Positions 51,524 through 61,207 of a stretch of 64,000 nucleotides of DNA are shown piece after piece. This stretch comes from Drosophila persimilis (Eukaryota; Arthropoda; Insecta; Diptera; Drosophilidae). The DNA is taken from positions 16,802,001-16,866,000 of the forward strand of contig NW_020825289.1 in assembly GCF_003286085.1 (NCBI RefSeq), read 5' to 3'. How positions within the stretch are numbered: the first letter of the stretch is position 1; the number at the start of each line of letters is the position of its first letter. Under the pieces are notes generated by a model, which worked only from the letters and a program-made list of their open reading frames with translations, made no database searches and was not told where the DNA came from. The translations under genes were made by a program, and so were the position numbers.

Positions 51524-52692
51524 ACTTGTGGAAATAATTCAACTTATGCATGATTGTTCATTTAGTTCACATATTGCACATATAATGGGCATCACTTGAA
51601 TTGAAAACTCCGTTCACAATTGCGCACATTTCACAATTGAATGAATCATGTTAAAACAAAAACTGATTTTATATATATTACAAATAAAAATAGCCATGCT
51701 CTACTCAATTGTTGTACCTGGTATCTGAAGAGTACAAGGGTATATTGTATTTTATCTGACCTCATAAAGTCGATAAAGCCGACACCACTTCAGCGACCGT
51801 CCACCATTTCAGGGACCCCAACACTTTTAATATCAGGTGAAATTTTTCCTGCAATTACAGCCAAAAATAGAGTTATTCTAAGTCTCTAAGGGTATCTTAA
51901 TGGTCGTAATAACGACTAGACCTCCCGCTGCTTTTGTGCTCTTTCATTTTCTGCATTTCGTTGTGGTTAACGCTGCATTTGCCACTTTTTTCACACTCTC
52001 TTCCAGTACTAAAAATATATATACCATGAATGTATATAGCAGGTAGAGCAGGAATCAAATAGGAAAGATGAAGAAGACATGGAACGTGCGCGATAAAAAA
52101 TTTGTTTGCTAAAGTTGTCAACGAACTTTTTTGACTGCCATCCGCTGGCTGACAGGTCGCCGAGGTGCGAAAGCTGCCAAGCAGGATGCAGCCACGGACA
52201 GCCGGAGGGCAAGAGCAGGAGCGCCAAAGGAGCCGAAGGCAAGCAAATTTCAATTTGCTTGACACTGTGCAGGTGAAATGCGGAAAATGCACTCCGCAAA
52301 AGGAGAATTAAGTTCATTAAAATCTACGTAATGATAAAAAAACTTTCATTCAGTGCTGTACAAGTTGTACAGTACAACAGATAAGCTACACCACAGAAAT
52401 ATTTTATGTATTCGAATTAAATTTGTCTAAAGTGGCAAAGGATCCTTTAAATGCTTTACCAATGAAAAATCCGTCCTCTTTTAGAACTGCCCCTAATGTT
52501 TGGATCTGTTGAATTTCCATAAGGATTCCATTAACCGCGCTGCCCCACATCCGAATTCCGAGTGGCCGTACTTCTTCTAAGACCTAAGGGGAGTTTCCCT
52601 TTTATATTTGGGTAATTTATCAGAACCCTCATTCATTTTCCCCTACACATATAAACTTGGACAAATGGTTTGAAAGTATTATAATTGATAAC
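51524..52692. other. Intergenic DNA between Or49b and the CAP cluster
   Basis: An AATAAA at 51683-51688 may end the Or49b transcript. Beyond it I see no coding exon. A GC-richer patch at about 52140-52315 lacks a convincing frame on either strand. Confidence 0.5.
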
Positions 52693-53693
52693 TTAATAGA
52701 GACCAAGGCCCTGCATGATCGAAGAAGTGTCGTAGATTTCATTGACCGAGCACAGATTGATGAAGATCGGATTGCGGCCGCTGCGGCAATCGGTGGCCGA
52801 CCTATCGCCGCTCTGGTAGACAGGGGCGTTCACATCGCTGGCCCGCACAAAGTTGCAGGTCATGTACTGGTGGACACTGATCAGCCACCGACCCGCCTCG
52901 TTGCTGGTGTTGCGGGACTCCCGCAGGATGCCGCAGCCCACGTGAGTGGTGCTGTCACGCACGAGCTGTGTGAAGTAGGCAATGCACTTGCTGATGCGCA
53001 AGTGGAGAATTCTGTGAGAGTCAAATGAGAGGTAGGTTGGATTCGACAGAGCCCCTACCTGCTGATGGGAGGACTGTAGGCTATGATATCGCGCATGGTG
53101 CACTCCTTGTACTCGGCAAACATCTGCTCCAGCGTGGCCTTGATCACCTCGTCCTCGGTGTGGTATTCGACCGTACGATCGGTGGCTGAGGCAGGATCTG
53201 GTCGTTCGGGGGATCCCTGCCAGCCGCCCTCGGCCACCACCTGGGCGACGTTGCGGAACTGCTCGCTGTTGCGGCAATGATCGTTGACCAGGGCGCACCG
53301 CTTCACATTCAGCTCGGCAAAACTGGCCAGCTCCGGGTCCCACTGGAGCGTGGCCATGCGCGTGGCCGGACTGAAGCCCAGCAGATCTCCTCTGGCGATC
53401 CGATCGCGGTACTCGTTCAGCTCGTTAAGAATCATGTTGCGACGGGTGGGCGTGATGCGCACCACATGCGCATCCGGACTGCAACTGTCCGCCAATTCCT
53501 GCAACGGTCAAGGCATTGTAAGAATTGAACACACTGGCCATTACCCTACTCTTACGCCAAAATTGTTGCAGGCGATGTGCTTCTCGGGGCCGGGACAAAG
53601 CGCAGGATCGCAGTAGTCGAAGGCCTGCGCTACTGGAGTGCTAGTGCTCCAGAGCTGCCACAGCAGCAGCAGCAGCCACTTTGTGTCCAACAT
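52693..53693 (-). CDS. CAP/CRISP secreted protein A (Ag5r family)
   Basis: Three exons: 53693-53556, 53498-53059 and 53011-52693 (stop included), with introns in phases 0 and 2, giving 298 residues. A poly-leucine signal peptide ends near residue 25 (VAQA|FDYC). Next come the Cys-rich insert typical of insect antigen-5-related proteins (YC...LC...H.AC), a CAP domain, and the C-terminal hinge with paired cysteines. The first CAP histidine position reads LNEYR and the second AYFTQ, so both cavity histidines are replaced (Leu, Tyr). TATAAAAG is at 53746-53739, with a possible start near 53723. It belongs to a tandem trio whose D. melanogaster counterparts I take to be CG17575, antr (CG30488) and CG30486. 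At least the first two are seminal-fluid CRISPs of the sex peptide network. I cannot match copies one to one. Confidence 0.88.
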
Positions 53694-53738
53694 CTCGATG
53701 AGGCAGCCAACTTAGCCAGCTCTGACCTCGCGGGCGGT

Positions 53739-53746
53739 CTTTTATA
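53739..53746 (-). promoter_or_regulatory. TATA box of CAP gene A
   Basis: TATAAAAG on the minus strand, 23 bases before an initiator-like GTCAGA and about 50 bases before the ATG. Confidence 0.6.
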
Positions 53747-53898
53747 GAGTTCGACCCCAAATCGATTACTGGTCAGGCGGATCTATCACTTGACTCAATT
53801 CGACACCCCACCAGCCCCGATTCGGTACACAGCACGTTCTGGAAGCAAAGACCAATGCAGTGCCAACTCTTCACCACTTTATTCATTTCCTCACGTCA

Positions 53899-54868
53899 TT
53901 AAAATAACGCAGTCCCTTCAATGTCACCCACATTATTGGCGTCGACCACTTCGATACGATCGCATAGGAACGCATAGAGCTTGCTCTTACCGGTGCTGCA
54001 CTTTTCTCCGGGAATGGTGGCCACCTCGTAGTGCGGATTGCTGTTCACGTTGGCCCGCGAGAAGTGACAGAGAAGGGTCAGGGTAATGGTGTCATTGCCG
54101 CCCTGATCGGACTTGTAGCGAATGGCGCAGCCCATGCGATTCCCATTGTCCTGGAGGAGGGGTATGTAGTGGCCTACACAGACTCTAGAGCGAGCATGGG
54201 ATGGATGAAGGGTAAATGAGACTGCTCGAGCCGAGAATCCATTCACTCACCCTTCGGCCAGGGGCATAATCCTATGATCCTTGTCCATGTGGCAGCCTAA
54301 GAGATCATGGTATAATGTGGGCAGAAGCTTGTTCACCACACGACGGGCGACATTGCTGCGCCTCTCCATCGTGGCGCTTAGCTGGGTGGTGGACACATAG
54401 TGATACTTCTCAGTGTTTGCGCAGAACTTGCCCTCCATGCTGCACTGACGCACCAGCAGGCTGGCCAACCTCTCCAGAGTGGTGTCCCACCTCATGGTTG
54501 GCATGCGGCCAGCGACCGAAAAGTTGCCCACCCCACTGGCCACGTAGTTCCGCATGATATTTATGCTCTGGAGAATGCTCTGCCTCAGGCCGCCGTTCAC
54601 AAAGATGATACGATTGCCCTTGCCACAGGCCGGTGCGAACTCCTGCGAATGAGTTGAGAGCTGCACCACGTGTGTCCCCTCATACACATAAACATACCTT
54701 GCTCTCAATGCAGCCCACGTGGTTCATCTGAGGTGAGCAGAGATCGGGTCTGCACAGGTTCTTGCTCGCCACCGTGGGCTTCTCTTCAAGAAATCCCTCT
54801 GCTGCGAGGAACAGCACTGAGAGCAGAAGTAGTGGGCAAATCATTCGGTAGCACCTTCCGTTTATCAT
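53899..54868 (-). CDS. CAP/CRISP secreted protein B (Ag5r family)
   Basis: Three exons: 54868-54698, 54642-54251 and 54184-53899, with introns in phases 0 and 2 as in its neighbours, giving 282 residues from the first ATG. The second ATG (54844) gives a cleaner signal peptide (MICPLLLLSVLFLAAEG) but has a poorer context, so the start is uncertain. The Cys-rich N-terminal insert, CAP domain and Cys hinge are present. It is the most divergent copy: the first CAP histidine is replaced by Ile (INIMR), but the second is kept (GHYIPLL). It is presumably secreted. AATAAA on the minus strand near 53884-53879 follows the stop. Only 79 bases separate its ATG from the stop of gene C, and no TATA box is visible there. 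Counterpart in D. melanogaster is one of CG17575, antr or CG30486. Confidence 0.85.
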
Positions 54869-54947
54869 CGCCAGCGTGGCACGTATAACTCAGATCGCGG
54901 ATCAAGCTAATTTATTTACTTTATTCAGTGCTATCGGTGTGACCGAT
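54869..54947 (-). promoter_or_regulatory. 79-bp spacer: gene C poly(A) signals and gene B promoter region
   Basis: Two AATAAA signals on the minus strand (within 54909-54926) must end gene C, while the start of gene B has to lie in the same spacer or inside gene C. A perfect inverted repeat ATCGGT-GTG-ACCGAT sits at 54929-54943, just after the gene C stop. Confidence 0.5.
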
Positions 54948-55855
54948 TCAATGGAGGGTGGCTAATTGCAGAGCATTCGCATTGACATGCTCATCGGGCG
55001 AGCAGAGACCCTGGTAGGTGGCATGTGTGCCAGAAGAGCACCGTACGCCCGGATGCGAACTCTCTTCGTACACTCGCTGGCTGGCAATCTTTCCCCGCGA
55101 GAACTGGCAGAGTACTGCGTAAAAGTGCTGGCTACCGCTGCCGGCATGCCGCTCAATCAACGCACAGCCAATGTGGTCTGCCTGGTCTTGAACCAGCTGG
55201 GTGAAGTAGCCGCGGCATTTACTGAAATCGAAGCTCGTCTAAGATCATTCGGTCCAACCCATCACATCCAGCTTACCCATCTTTCGGCGGCCTCTTGGCG
55301 TTGATGTGATCCGTCGTACAGCTCTTGTGATCGTCAATCCAGAACTTCAGCACATACTGCAGAACCGACTCTGCTGTCTTCTCATGGTGCACCCATCGAG
55401 TGCTTCCATATATGTAGGAAACATATTTGAACGCTTTCGTATTGCTGCAGTACTCTTGCAAATTATCGCAGCCTCGCAGGGCGAACTTGGCCAGGCCTGC
55501 CAGCTCCTCGCTCCATCGCAAGGTGGTCATCCTGGCGGCTGGGCGGAATGGCGGGTATCTCCCCAGAGCTATGCCATTGCGGAATGAGTTTAAGCTGGAC
55601 AGCAGCTGGGCCCGGAGATGCATGGAAAACTTCAAGATGGCCGCTCCAGCTCCACAGCTCTCGTCAAAGTCCTTGCACAGAAAAAGTTTCCACTGTCCGC
55701 CAGAATACGTAAATTCTATGCGAACTTACCCCATAATTCTCACAGGCAATGTGCTTACTCATTGGCGGGCAGAGATCATTGCTGCAGTAGTCAGTGGATC
55801 CCACCCCATCGCTGATCAGGAACAGACAGACCGCTAAGCTAAGCTTGAACCACAT
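54948..55855 (-). CDS. CAP/CRISP secreted protein C (Ag5r family)
   Basis: Three exons: 55855-55730, 55671-55277 and 55221-54948, with introns in phases 0 and 2, giving 264 residues. For exon 3 a nearer AG (ending 55239) breaks the frame. The AG ending at 55222 restores it, reading straight into KCRGYFTQLV, so I chose that acceptor. The signal peptide ends near residue 20 (GVGS|TDYC). The Cys-rich insert, CAP domain and Cys hinge follow. Both cavity histidines are replaced (LNSFR and GYFTQ), as in gene A. The shared intron phases and layout show that A, B and C arose by tandem duplication. A reproductive (male accessory gland) role is inferred from the probable D. melanogaster counterparts, not from this sequence. 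Confidence 0.87.
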
Positions 55856-56966
55856 TTCGAGTTAAGAATCTGGCTCAAATGAAGGCCACGCATCCCAGAC
55901 TGTGGTCGCTTGAGCGGAAAATTACACGGAAGTACTTTAAAGAAGCGTGAACAAAGTGAAAACGTTTGGCCTTAGAAATATCTCACGGTTATTATCGCGT
56001 ATAACATCTCTCTGGAGAACCAGGAGTGGACCAGGTAAAACCAGCTACCGCTCTGTCGTTCCCTAACAATGTACATATGCCTTTTTTTACCCTTGACTAC
56101 CGATTTTCTACCTAATCAGGCCCATTCAGTTGCGAATGGGTTTCCAATCACAGTATAAATACATCATTTACATCCTAATACTTTAAAATAAATAAATCAA
56201 AAATATAAACAATATTTTACTCTATCACTTTTTACCCTCTCATTCTACGAAAACTGAAAGAACCATTTAAGATTGCAATCAAATTCCTTTAAAACCACTT
56301 TATTAAATTATATCAAAAGCAGCAATTGGGCCAGCACTCGACTCAGCCGGAAAAAATATCAGAATCATTCCCTATTATCTGATAAAAAATGGTATATTTG
56401 CCTCTCCACTGCAATTTCATTTTTATAGCAGCAGATCACTCTTGGAAATCGAATAATTAAAAACTTGTTCACACTTCTGGTTTGTTTCTGTTTTTATTTC
56501 ATTTTTTTCCCCGATAGTGCACATCGGAATATACAGAATCGCAGTCGAGTGTAGTTGATGTGCACTTCGTTTTTATTATTTTTTTTTTTTGTTTTTATGA
56601 TGTTTAACATTAGCACTTCACGTAATTGTGTGTGGGTGTGTTCATTTGTGTAAGAGTTCCTTAATGTAGATATATAAATTAATATTAAGCTTAGGCTCCT
56701 GCTAAGTCTATATGTACAGATACATACATCACAAGGAATATAAAAATGGCTTTTTCTGCTGTCGCTTTTACTTTGGTTTTCTCATGGGAGGAGAGAATCG
56801 AATCGTTGACTAATGTGGAATTCACTTTCGATAATCAGAGTACATACAATTCATAAAGAGATGTATAAAAAGATACAGAACTAATGAAAGCGTATATCGA
56901 CAAAGAAAAAATGGTATCAAAAACTTTTCCTTAAATCATTTTCAGCTGAGGTCTCCGGCTCCATCG
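55856..56966. other. Spacer containing the 3' UTR of the PPxY locus
   Basis: The stretch lies between the divergent-side CAP gene C start and the stop of the PPxY-tail gene (both minus strand). It is very AT-rich, with several AATAAA-type signals on the minus strand between about 56300 and 56580, and long T runs near 56579-56590. It probably contains the long 3' UTR of the PPxY locus. No coding frame is supported. Confidence 0.5.
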
Positions 56967-57482
56967 TTACTGCCCAAAGTTGGGATTGTAGGGCGACTGC
57001 TTCTCATAGCCAGCGGGCATCACACTGGGCCCGGGACTAGCAACGGCCATATCGTATGTCGGCGGATTCATATTGGATGCTCCCGCCCCAGGATACGGGG
57101 GATATGCCACGCCATGCGTTTGCATCCTGCAAATGTGGAAACAAAATATTAATATTTGCATTTCATTGGAACTTTTCTACGACTAGGACCAGACCAGGGC
57201 CCTAGAGCATAGCACCTACCCTGGCAACGGCATCGGCATCTGCTGATGCTGCTGTTGCATCGGCATGGGCATCTGAACAGTCACATTGCTGTAGAAGAAA
57301 GACATTGATATGCTTATATGGAAAATGCATTTTGATTTTGCCAATTATTTGCACTTACCCAGTGGTCTGTGCCGGATATGGAGCGGCGTAGGCATTTCCA
57401 GCCGGATAGCCAGGCGGGGGCAGTTGCGTAACAGGATAACCGCCAGGGGCTGTGTGTGTAGCGGAAGTCACCACTACTGGAG
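56967..57482 (-). CDS. Shared PPxY proline-rich tail of the alternative-first-exon locus
   Basis: Three constant exons: 57482-57359 (enters in phase 1), 57288-57220 and 57126-56967 (TAA 56969-56967), joined in phase 2. They give 117 residues including the junction residue. The tail is rich in Pro, Tyr, Gln, Met and Ala and has two PPxY motifs, PPGY (exon 1) and PPTY (last exon), plus a YPPYPG repeat and a QMPMPMQQQ stretch. PPxY peptides bind WW domains of Nedd4-family ubiquitin ligases, and small membrane proteins with such tails (Commissureless, Ndfip) act as ligase adaptors. The tail has no membrane segment; every upstream first exon supplies one. By position this is probably D. melanogaster CG17574; that name is from memory and synteny only. 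The function stated is inference. Confidence 0.82.
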
Positions 57483-57525
57483 CTGCAACGGCAGAGATTA
57501 GAATTGTGAAATTAAGAAACGACAT
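57359..57525 (-). CDS. Possible secreted start fused to the constant exon
   Basis: Reading upstream through the shared acceptor without splicing, the frame stays open. It contains an ATG at 57525-57523 (context AGAATG). This adds MSFLNFTILISAVA directly before APVVV, a short signal-peptide-like sequence with an AVA-A cleavage pattern. A transcript starting just upstream of 57525 would give a soluble secreted tail instead of a membrane protein. The acceptor bases themselves (GTTGCAG) are read as codons, so the frame could also be chance. Confidence 0.3.
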
Positions 57526-57895
57526 TCTAAGCGATCGAAGTGTTGATAAAGACTTATGCATTCCGATGGAATACAAACCGCTCTCTATAAGAAACCTCAA
57601 AAAAATCTGAAAGCTCCATCAACAAAACACAGATGGAGTCCCGGACTGAGAAGCGTCCAGAACCAACTATTGCGTTTGCAACGTTGTGTCCTGGCTTCTA
57701 GGAGAAAATAATTAACGTCATGGTCAGGAAAACGATACGATAAATACGAAAGCACAGCTTTTCGTCCCCAACACAGATCGTATCTAATCAATTCCTGAAA
57801 ATAAGCTACCAGATAACCCATTGCGAACTCAGTGGTGACTCATATGTTCGTAATCTGTATGCCACAATATTCTCTGACTATTGCTTTGTATTTAC

Positions 57896-58019
57896 CACAT
57901 TCACTGATTGTATAGCCAACATTTCGGGCAGCCTTCTGCTTGCGTCGTATAAGAACCACAGCCGTGGTAACGGTGAATATAGCAAAGCCGATTGACAGGC
58001 CAATCAATAAGTCGGACAT
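57896..58019 (-). CDS. Alternative first exon 1 (41 codons + 1 nt), membrane segment
   Basis: It runs from ATG (58019) to a phase-1 donor (TGTG|GTAAAT). It encodes a two-to-three residue outside end, a hydrophobic helix (about 4-24) and a basic stop-transfer IRRKQKAARN, followed by GYTISEC. With the constant tail it makes 158 residues. An initiator block TTCAGTTTCG lies 64 bases before the ATG. It is clearly a duplicate of first exon 2: IRRKQKA and GYTI are shared and about half of all residues match. Confidence 0.78.
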
Positions 58020-58288
58020 TTGCGATTTCTGGACAGGACTGGACGAAAACACAAACACCTTCCGATCCCTTACGAACGAAACTGAAAAGCTCTCATATGA
58101 AAGCTCTATATTTTCAATACTCGAAAAGTGTCTAATCAATGGCCGAGTATAACCGAACCGATAAGCGAATACGATGACTACGATCTATCCATGAGCACAT
58201 ATTATCTTTCTTTCGTATAGTTTTTGGCTACGATCAAGGCATGGTGAAATTCGTTAGCCGAACGGGGAACCCCCACTTCGATTGTTAC

Positions 58289-58409
58289 CGTCATTGATTG
58301 TGTATCCAATATTTCGGTTTGCCTTTTGCTTGCGCCGTATGCAAACCACAATTGATGTAATGACAAATATCGTGCAAGCGATAGACAGAGCTATGAAAAA
58401 CGCCAACAT
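58289..58409 (-). CDS. Alternative first exon 2 (40 codons + 1 nt), membrane segment
   Basis: It runs from ATG (58409) to a phase-1 donor (GACG|GTAACA). A short outside end and hydrophobic helix (about 3-23) precede IRRKQKANRN and GYTIND. With the tail it makes 157 residues. It is a paralogue of first exon 1, and the duplication includes the promoter: a TTCAGTTCG initiator 49 bases before the ATG, an AAGGTGTTTGTGTT block in the leader, and GGCCATTGATTAGACAC upstream are all matched in both copies. Confidence 0.78.
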
Positions 58410-58640
58410 TGCGAGACGGAGAACACAAACACCTTGCCGTCAGGTCAGGAAACGAACTGAAAAGCTCTCGTATGACAGCTCTATTGTTTCCCACACCCAG
58501 ACCGTGTCTAATCAATGGCCGATTATGGCCACGCGATAAGAGATTACGCCTTGGGGTGACATACACATGTTTACATTTCTTCTCTGCTCTGTGATTCCAA
58601 GGGATAAGTTTCAGCAAAAAGTGTAGTAATAATTATTTAC

Positions 58641-58746
58641 CCATTCTCCTAAACTTCTTGGCCAGACAGAACAGTGTTGTAAACATAACAACGGAGACTA
58701 ACAAAAACACAATAAATGAAATAATGGGAATCCAAACGGAGTCCAT
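58641..58746 (-). CDS. Alternative first exon 3 (35 codons + 1 nt), membrane segment
   Basis: It runs from ATG (58746; context TCGAAATG) to a phase-1 donor (ATGG|GTAAAT). It is the shortest cassette: MDSVW, a hydrophobic helix (about 6-28), then AKKFRRM. With the tail it makes 152 residues. A TTAGTTCGTTTCG block 52 bases before the ATG resembles the initiators of exons 1 and 2. Confidence 0.75.
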
Positions 58747-58900
58747 TTCGAGTTAAAAAAAAATTCAATGCTTTCAGTTGGAGCACGCGAAACGAACTAA
58801 TGTTTTTATGGCTGCTAACCTAAAGGCAAAATTGACTGATACGGAAATTGGCTGATTGATCGCATCAATCTATTTTGGGAGGGAACCCCCTGAGACCCAC

Positions 58901-59021
58901 CTGCACATTTGGTTAGCTGCGCCCTTTGATTGCGTCCGCGGGTGAGAAATGCCGCTACTGAGGTCAGGAAGAAGACAGAGAATGTGAAGAAGAGTATCCA
59001 GTATAGGCCCGAATCATCCAT
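58901..59021 (-). CDS. Alternative first exon 4 (40 codons + 1 nt), membrane segment
   Basis: It runs from ATG (59021; context AAATCATGG) to a phase-1 donor (GCAG|GTGGGT). An acidic short outside end (MDDSG), a hydrophobic helix rich in Phe (about 6-26), then RGRNQRAQLTK. With the tail it makes 157 residues. TGCAGTTTGGG lies 62 bases before the ATG. Confidence 0.76.
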
Positions 59022-59225
59022 GATTTTAATACTTTAGAGCGACATTCACGGCCTCAACAGTGCACAAAGACTAAACCCAAACTGCAAAGCTAAAGCCGCT
59101 AGATTCGCAGTTGGAAAAGTGCCAGTAATGGCCAAAGAAAAGGGCAATCGCAATCATAAAGATATCTTATCAGAACGCGCACTCGCACTCGCACTCGCAG
59201 TAAAACTACCCGTCACGGAACTTAC

Positions 59226-59409
59226 GGAGATCGTTGAGCGCCTGAATGCGACGTTGGCGACGTCCCAAATACACTGCACTGACCAGAACACAGCTGCTCA
59301 CGGAGTAGAAGGTCAGCTTGATGAGAAATCGCATAACGTTCACATAGAGGTAGGTGTGGTGGTAGGACCCTTCGGTCTGGTAGTTGGCTTCCATCGTTAG
59401 GTTGCTCAT
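59226..59409 (-). CDS. Alternative first exon 5 (61 codons + 1 nt), membrane segment
   Basis: It runs from ATG (59409) to a strong phase-1 donor (CTCC|GTAAGT). It is the longest ectodomain of the array: about 26 residues with an N-glycosylation site (NLT) and several Tyr/His, then a hydrophobic helix (about 27-48) and GRRQRRIQALNDL. With the tail it makes 178 residues. Its ATG lies only 8 bases after the stop of a 49-codon upstream ORF, so it may be the second cistron of its transcript. Confidence 0.75.
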
Positions 59410-59417
59410 ATTTCGTT

Positions 59418-59567
59418 TTAGATCACGTCTCTGGCCACGATCCAGGCATAGACCACCACCAGAGCCACCAAAATAGACAAAGTTCCAAGCTCGAATGCCA
59501 AGAACTTACAATTCAGATGCAATCGCTGCGAAATTCTCTCGATTACATCGAATATGGTGGCGTTCAT
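59418..59567 (-). CDS. Leader ORF / possible first exon 6 (49 aa)
   Basis: It runs from ATG in an excellent context (GTAAACATGAAC) to TAA at 59420-59418. It has an N-glycosylation site (NAT), an amphipathic stretch, then a hydrophobic helix (about 24-44) and ARDVI. Unlike the other cassettes it ends in a stop, not a donor. Inside it, after codon 19, lies a consensus donor in phase 1 (T|GTAAGT at 59509). Splicing there to 57482 would give a short isoform without a membrane segment. It is therefore either a membrane microprotein cistron ahead of exon 5, or a first exon for a soluble isoform. A TTCAGTTGAA initiator is at about 59584. Confidence 0.5.
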   Translation of the reverse strand: MNATIFDVIERISQRLHLNCKFLAFELGTLSILVALVVVYAWIVARDVI

Positions 59568-59621
59568 GTTTACAGGGTTCAACTGAACCGAATGGTTCAC
59601 CTAATCATTTTCTCGATGGCC

Positions 59622-60772
59622 CAGCCATATGATGATTAAGTGCGACACATTAAGGTTCTATTTGGTAATTAGAAAATGATTCGAGTTGGTAAATAGTAGA
59701 ACTGGAAGCAATTGGAAGAGTACAGCAGTGTCATTTATCAATCACAGTCTGCTATCAGTGTGAAAATACAATAAAACCCCAGAGTCATCGTCTACACTCT
59801 AGTGGGGATTACACTTCCTTAATCTTTAAGCTTATATTTATAGCTTAGGAATACTCTGTTATAGAATACATGTCAGAGCTCTGTGGGACCGTTTCCAGAA
59901 ATATTCTTTAGTCCACAAAGAACTGTATCTACATTGGTCGGACGATGCAAAAAGGTCACTTAATGATTATTTCTAATGTGTTTATGCTATTTAATGAAAT
60001 AATTTACTTCATCGTGAATGATAATAAATATATATTATCAGGTAATTTCCTAATTGCTTCGGCACAATTATGGTTTATTAGAGGATTCATTATATCAATT
60101 ATTAAAATGACTCTTCATATGTGTAAATGTCACAGCTTCGTCCTGTCTAGTTGTCGGTTTTTGCACAGCCAAATGACCAAAATGCAGTTACGATCGTATG
60201 TTCGATCGTCATATATCGGGCATATATGGTGTTTCTATTATAAAATAAAAGTCTTTTATCAAATAGAATCACTTCCCATCGTATTTCTTAGGCAATAAAT
60301 TAATTGTCATACAGGTAGCCGATAGCCAAGAATGTTTATAGTGGGAAAGTCCGAAATCGCCCCAGAAGCGAGCGGCGCTCGTATGATCGAAGGCATGAAA
60401 AGCTAACAAGAAAACGCTGAGTGACGTCATTTAAGAGCATTGCCATGCCATGACCAGATGCAATTCCGGTTATCTGACGTAGAGCTTTTTTCCATTTGCT
60501 ACTGGCTCTCATTTCGAAAAGGGAAATAACGCCGTAGCTTTGCTCCGTATCTCATTTAGATAATCCATAGAAAACGTTGTGACTAATACACTGGGGACAT
60601 CTCAGTTTTCAGGAATATTTATATAAGAAAATATTCTGTATTCACGTGAAAGATCATAACAAATAACATTAAGATGGTTTTGAAAACCAATTTTGTATGA
60701 TTATCGGAGAGACATTTGAAACCGTTTTACATATTCCTTGAAGTGCCATTATTTGCAAGGCTTTTACAGGTT
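59622..60772. other. Long gap inside the first-exon array
   Basis: About 1.1 kb of AT-rich DNA between cassettes 6 and 7. I found no further ATG-helix-donor unit on the minus strand. A 117-codon plus-strand frame at 59945-60298 has an ATG but no other support. Confidence 0.5.
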
Positions 60773-60783
60773 GAATTACTCAC

Positions 60784-60937
60784 GATCCGTCTTTTGACGT
60801 CTTTCCTTGGATTTTTTGACACAGCAGCAGCAAGAAGCACAGACCAATAGCACTAGAAACGGCACGAAAGCGCCAATGTACGCCACATTTATAGCCACAA
60901 TATCATCATCCCAAGGAACGAAAATGAAAAAGTTCAT
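60784..60937 (-). CDS. Alternative first exon 7 (51 codons + 1 nt), membrane segment
   Basis: It runs from ATG (60937; context CGCCATG) to a phase-1 donor (GATC|GTGAGT). A hydrophobic and acidic outside end (with PWDDD) is followed by a helix (about 20-34), a run of cysteines (CASCCCC) and a basic patch KKSKERRQK. Cysteines at the inner face suggest palmitoylation (inference). With the tail it makes 168 residues. An ATTCAGTGAGC initiator lies 63 bases before the ATG. Confidence 0.76.
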
Positions 60938-61089
60938 GGCGGAATAACCCGTTCTAATACGGCAGAATAACCAGATCAAACTAAGTGAAAGAAGCTCACT
61001 GAATGCTCAGATAAGCAAGATCTTTGCCCAACTTTTAGATAAGATAAGATTAGTTGTCCCTATATGTACGTGATAGTCCATTGTCATAC

Positions 61090-61207
61090 CTTCCTTCTTC
61101 CGTCTGCACCAAACCCTGCAGCAATGCAGGCCGGAACAGATGATTACGATTACCACTATTTTGATAAGTAGAAAGGGAATGTAATTCTCAATAGCACTAT
61201 GTGTCAT
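61090..61207 (-). CDS. Alternative first exon 8 (39 codons + 1 nt), membrane segment
   Basis: It runs from ATG (61207) to a phase-1 donor (GAAG|GTATGA). MTHSAIENY, a hydrophobic helix (about 10-25), then CSGLHCCRVWCRRKKE, a Cys-rich basic inner stretch like that of cassette 7. With the tail it makes 156 residues. A TTTCAGTTCG initiator lies 64 bases before the ATG. Confidence 0.76.

Noticed and set aside
55222..55240. Nearer splice acceptor for exon 3 of CAP gene C (AG ending at 55239)
   Set aside because: It leaves the wrong phase for the phase-2 donor; the AG ending at 55222 restores the CAP frame.
59945..60298. 117-codon plus-strand frame rich in Ile/Phe inside the cassette array
   Set aside because: Hydrophobicity follows from AT-rich codons; no family resemblance or start/stop context supports it.
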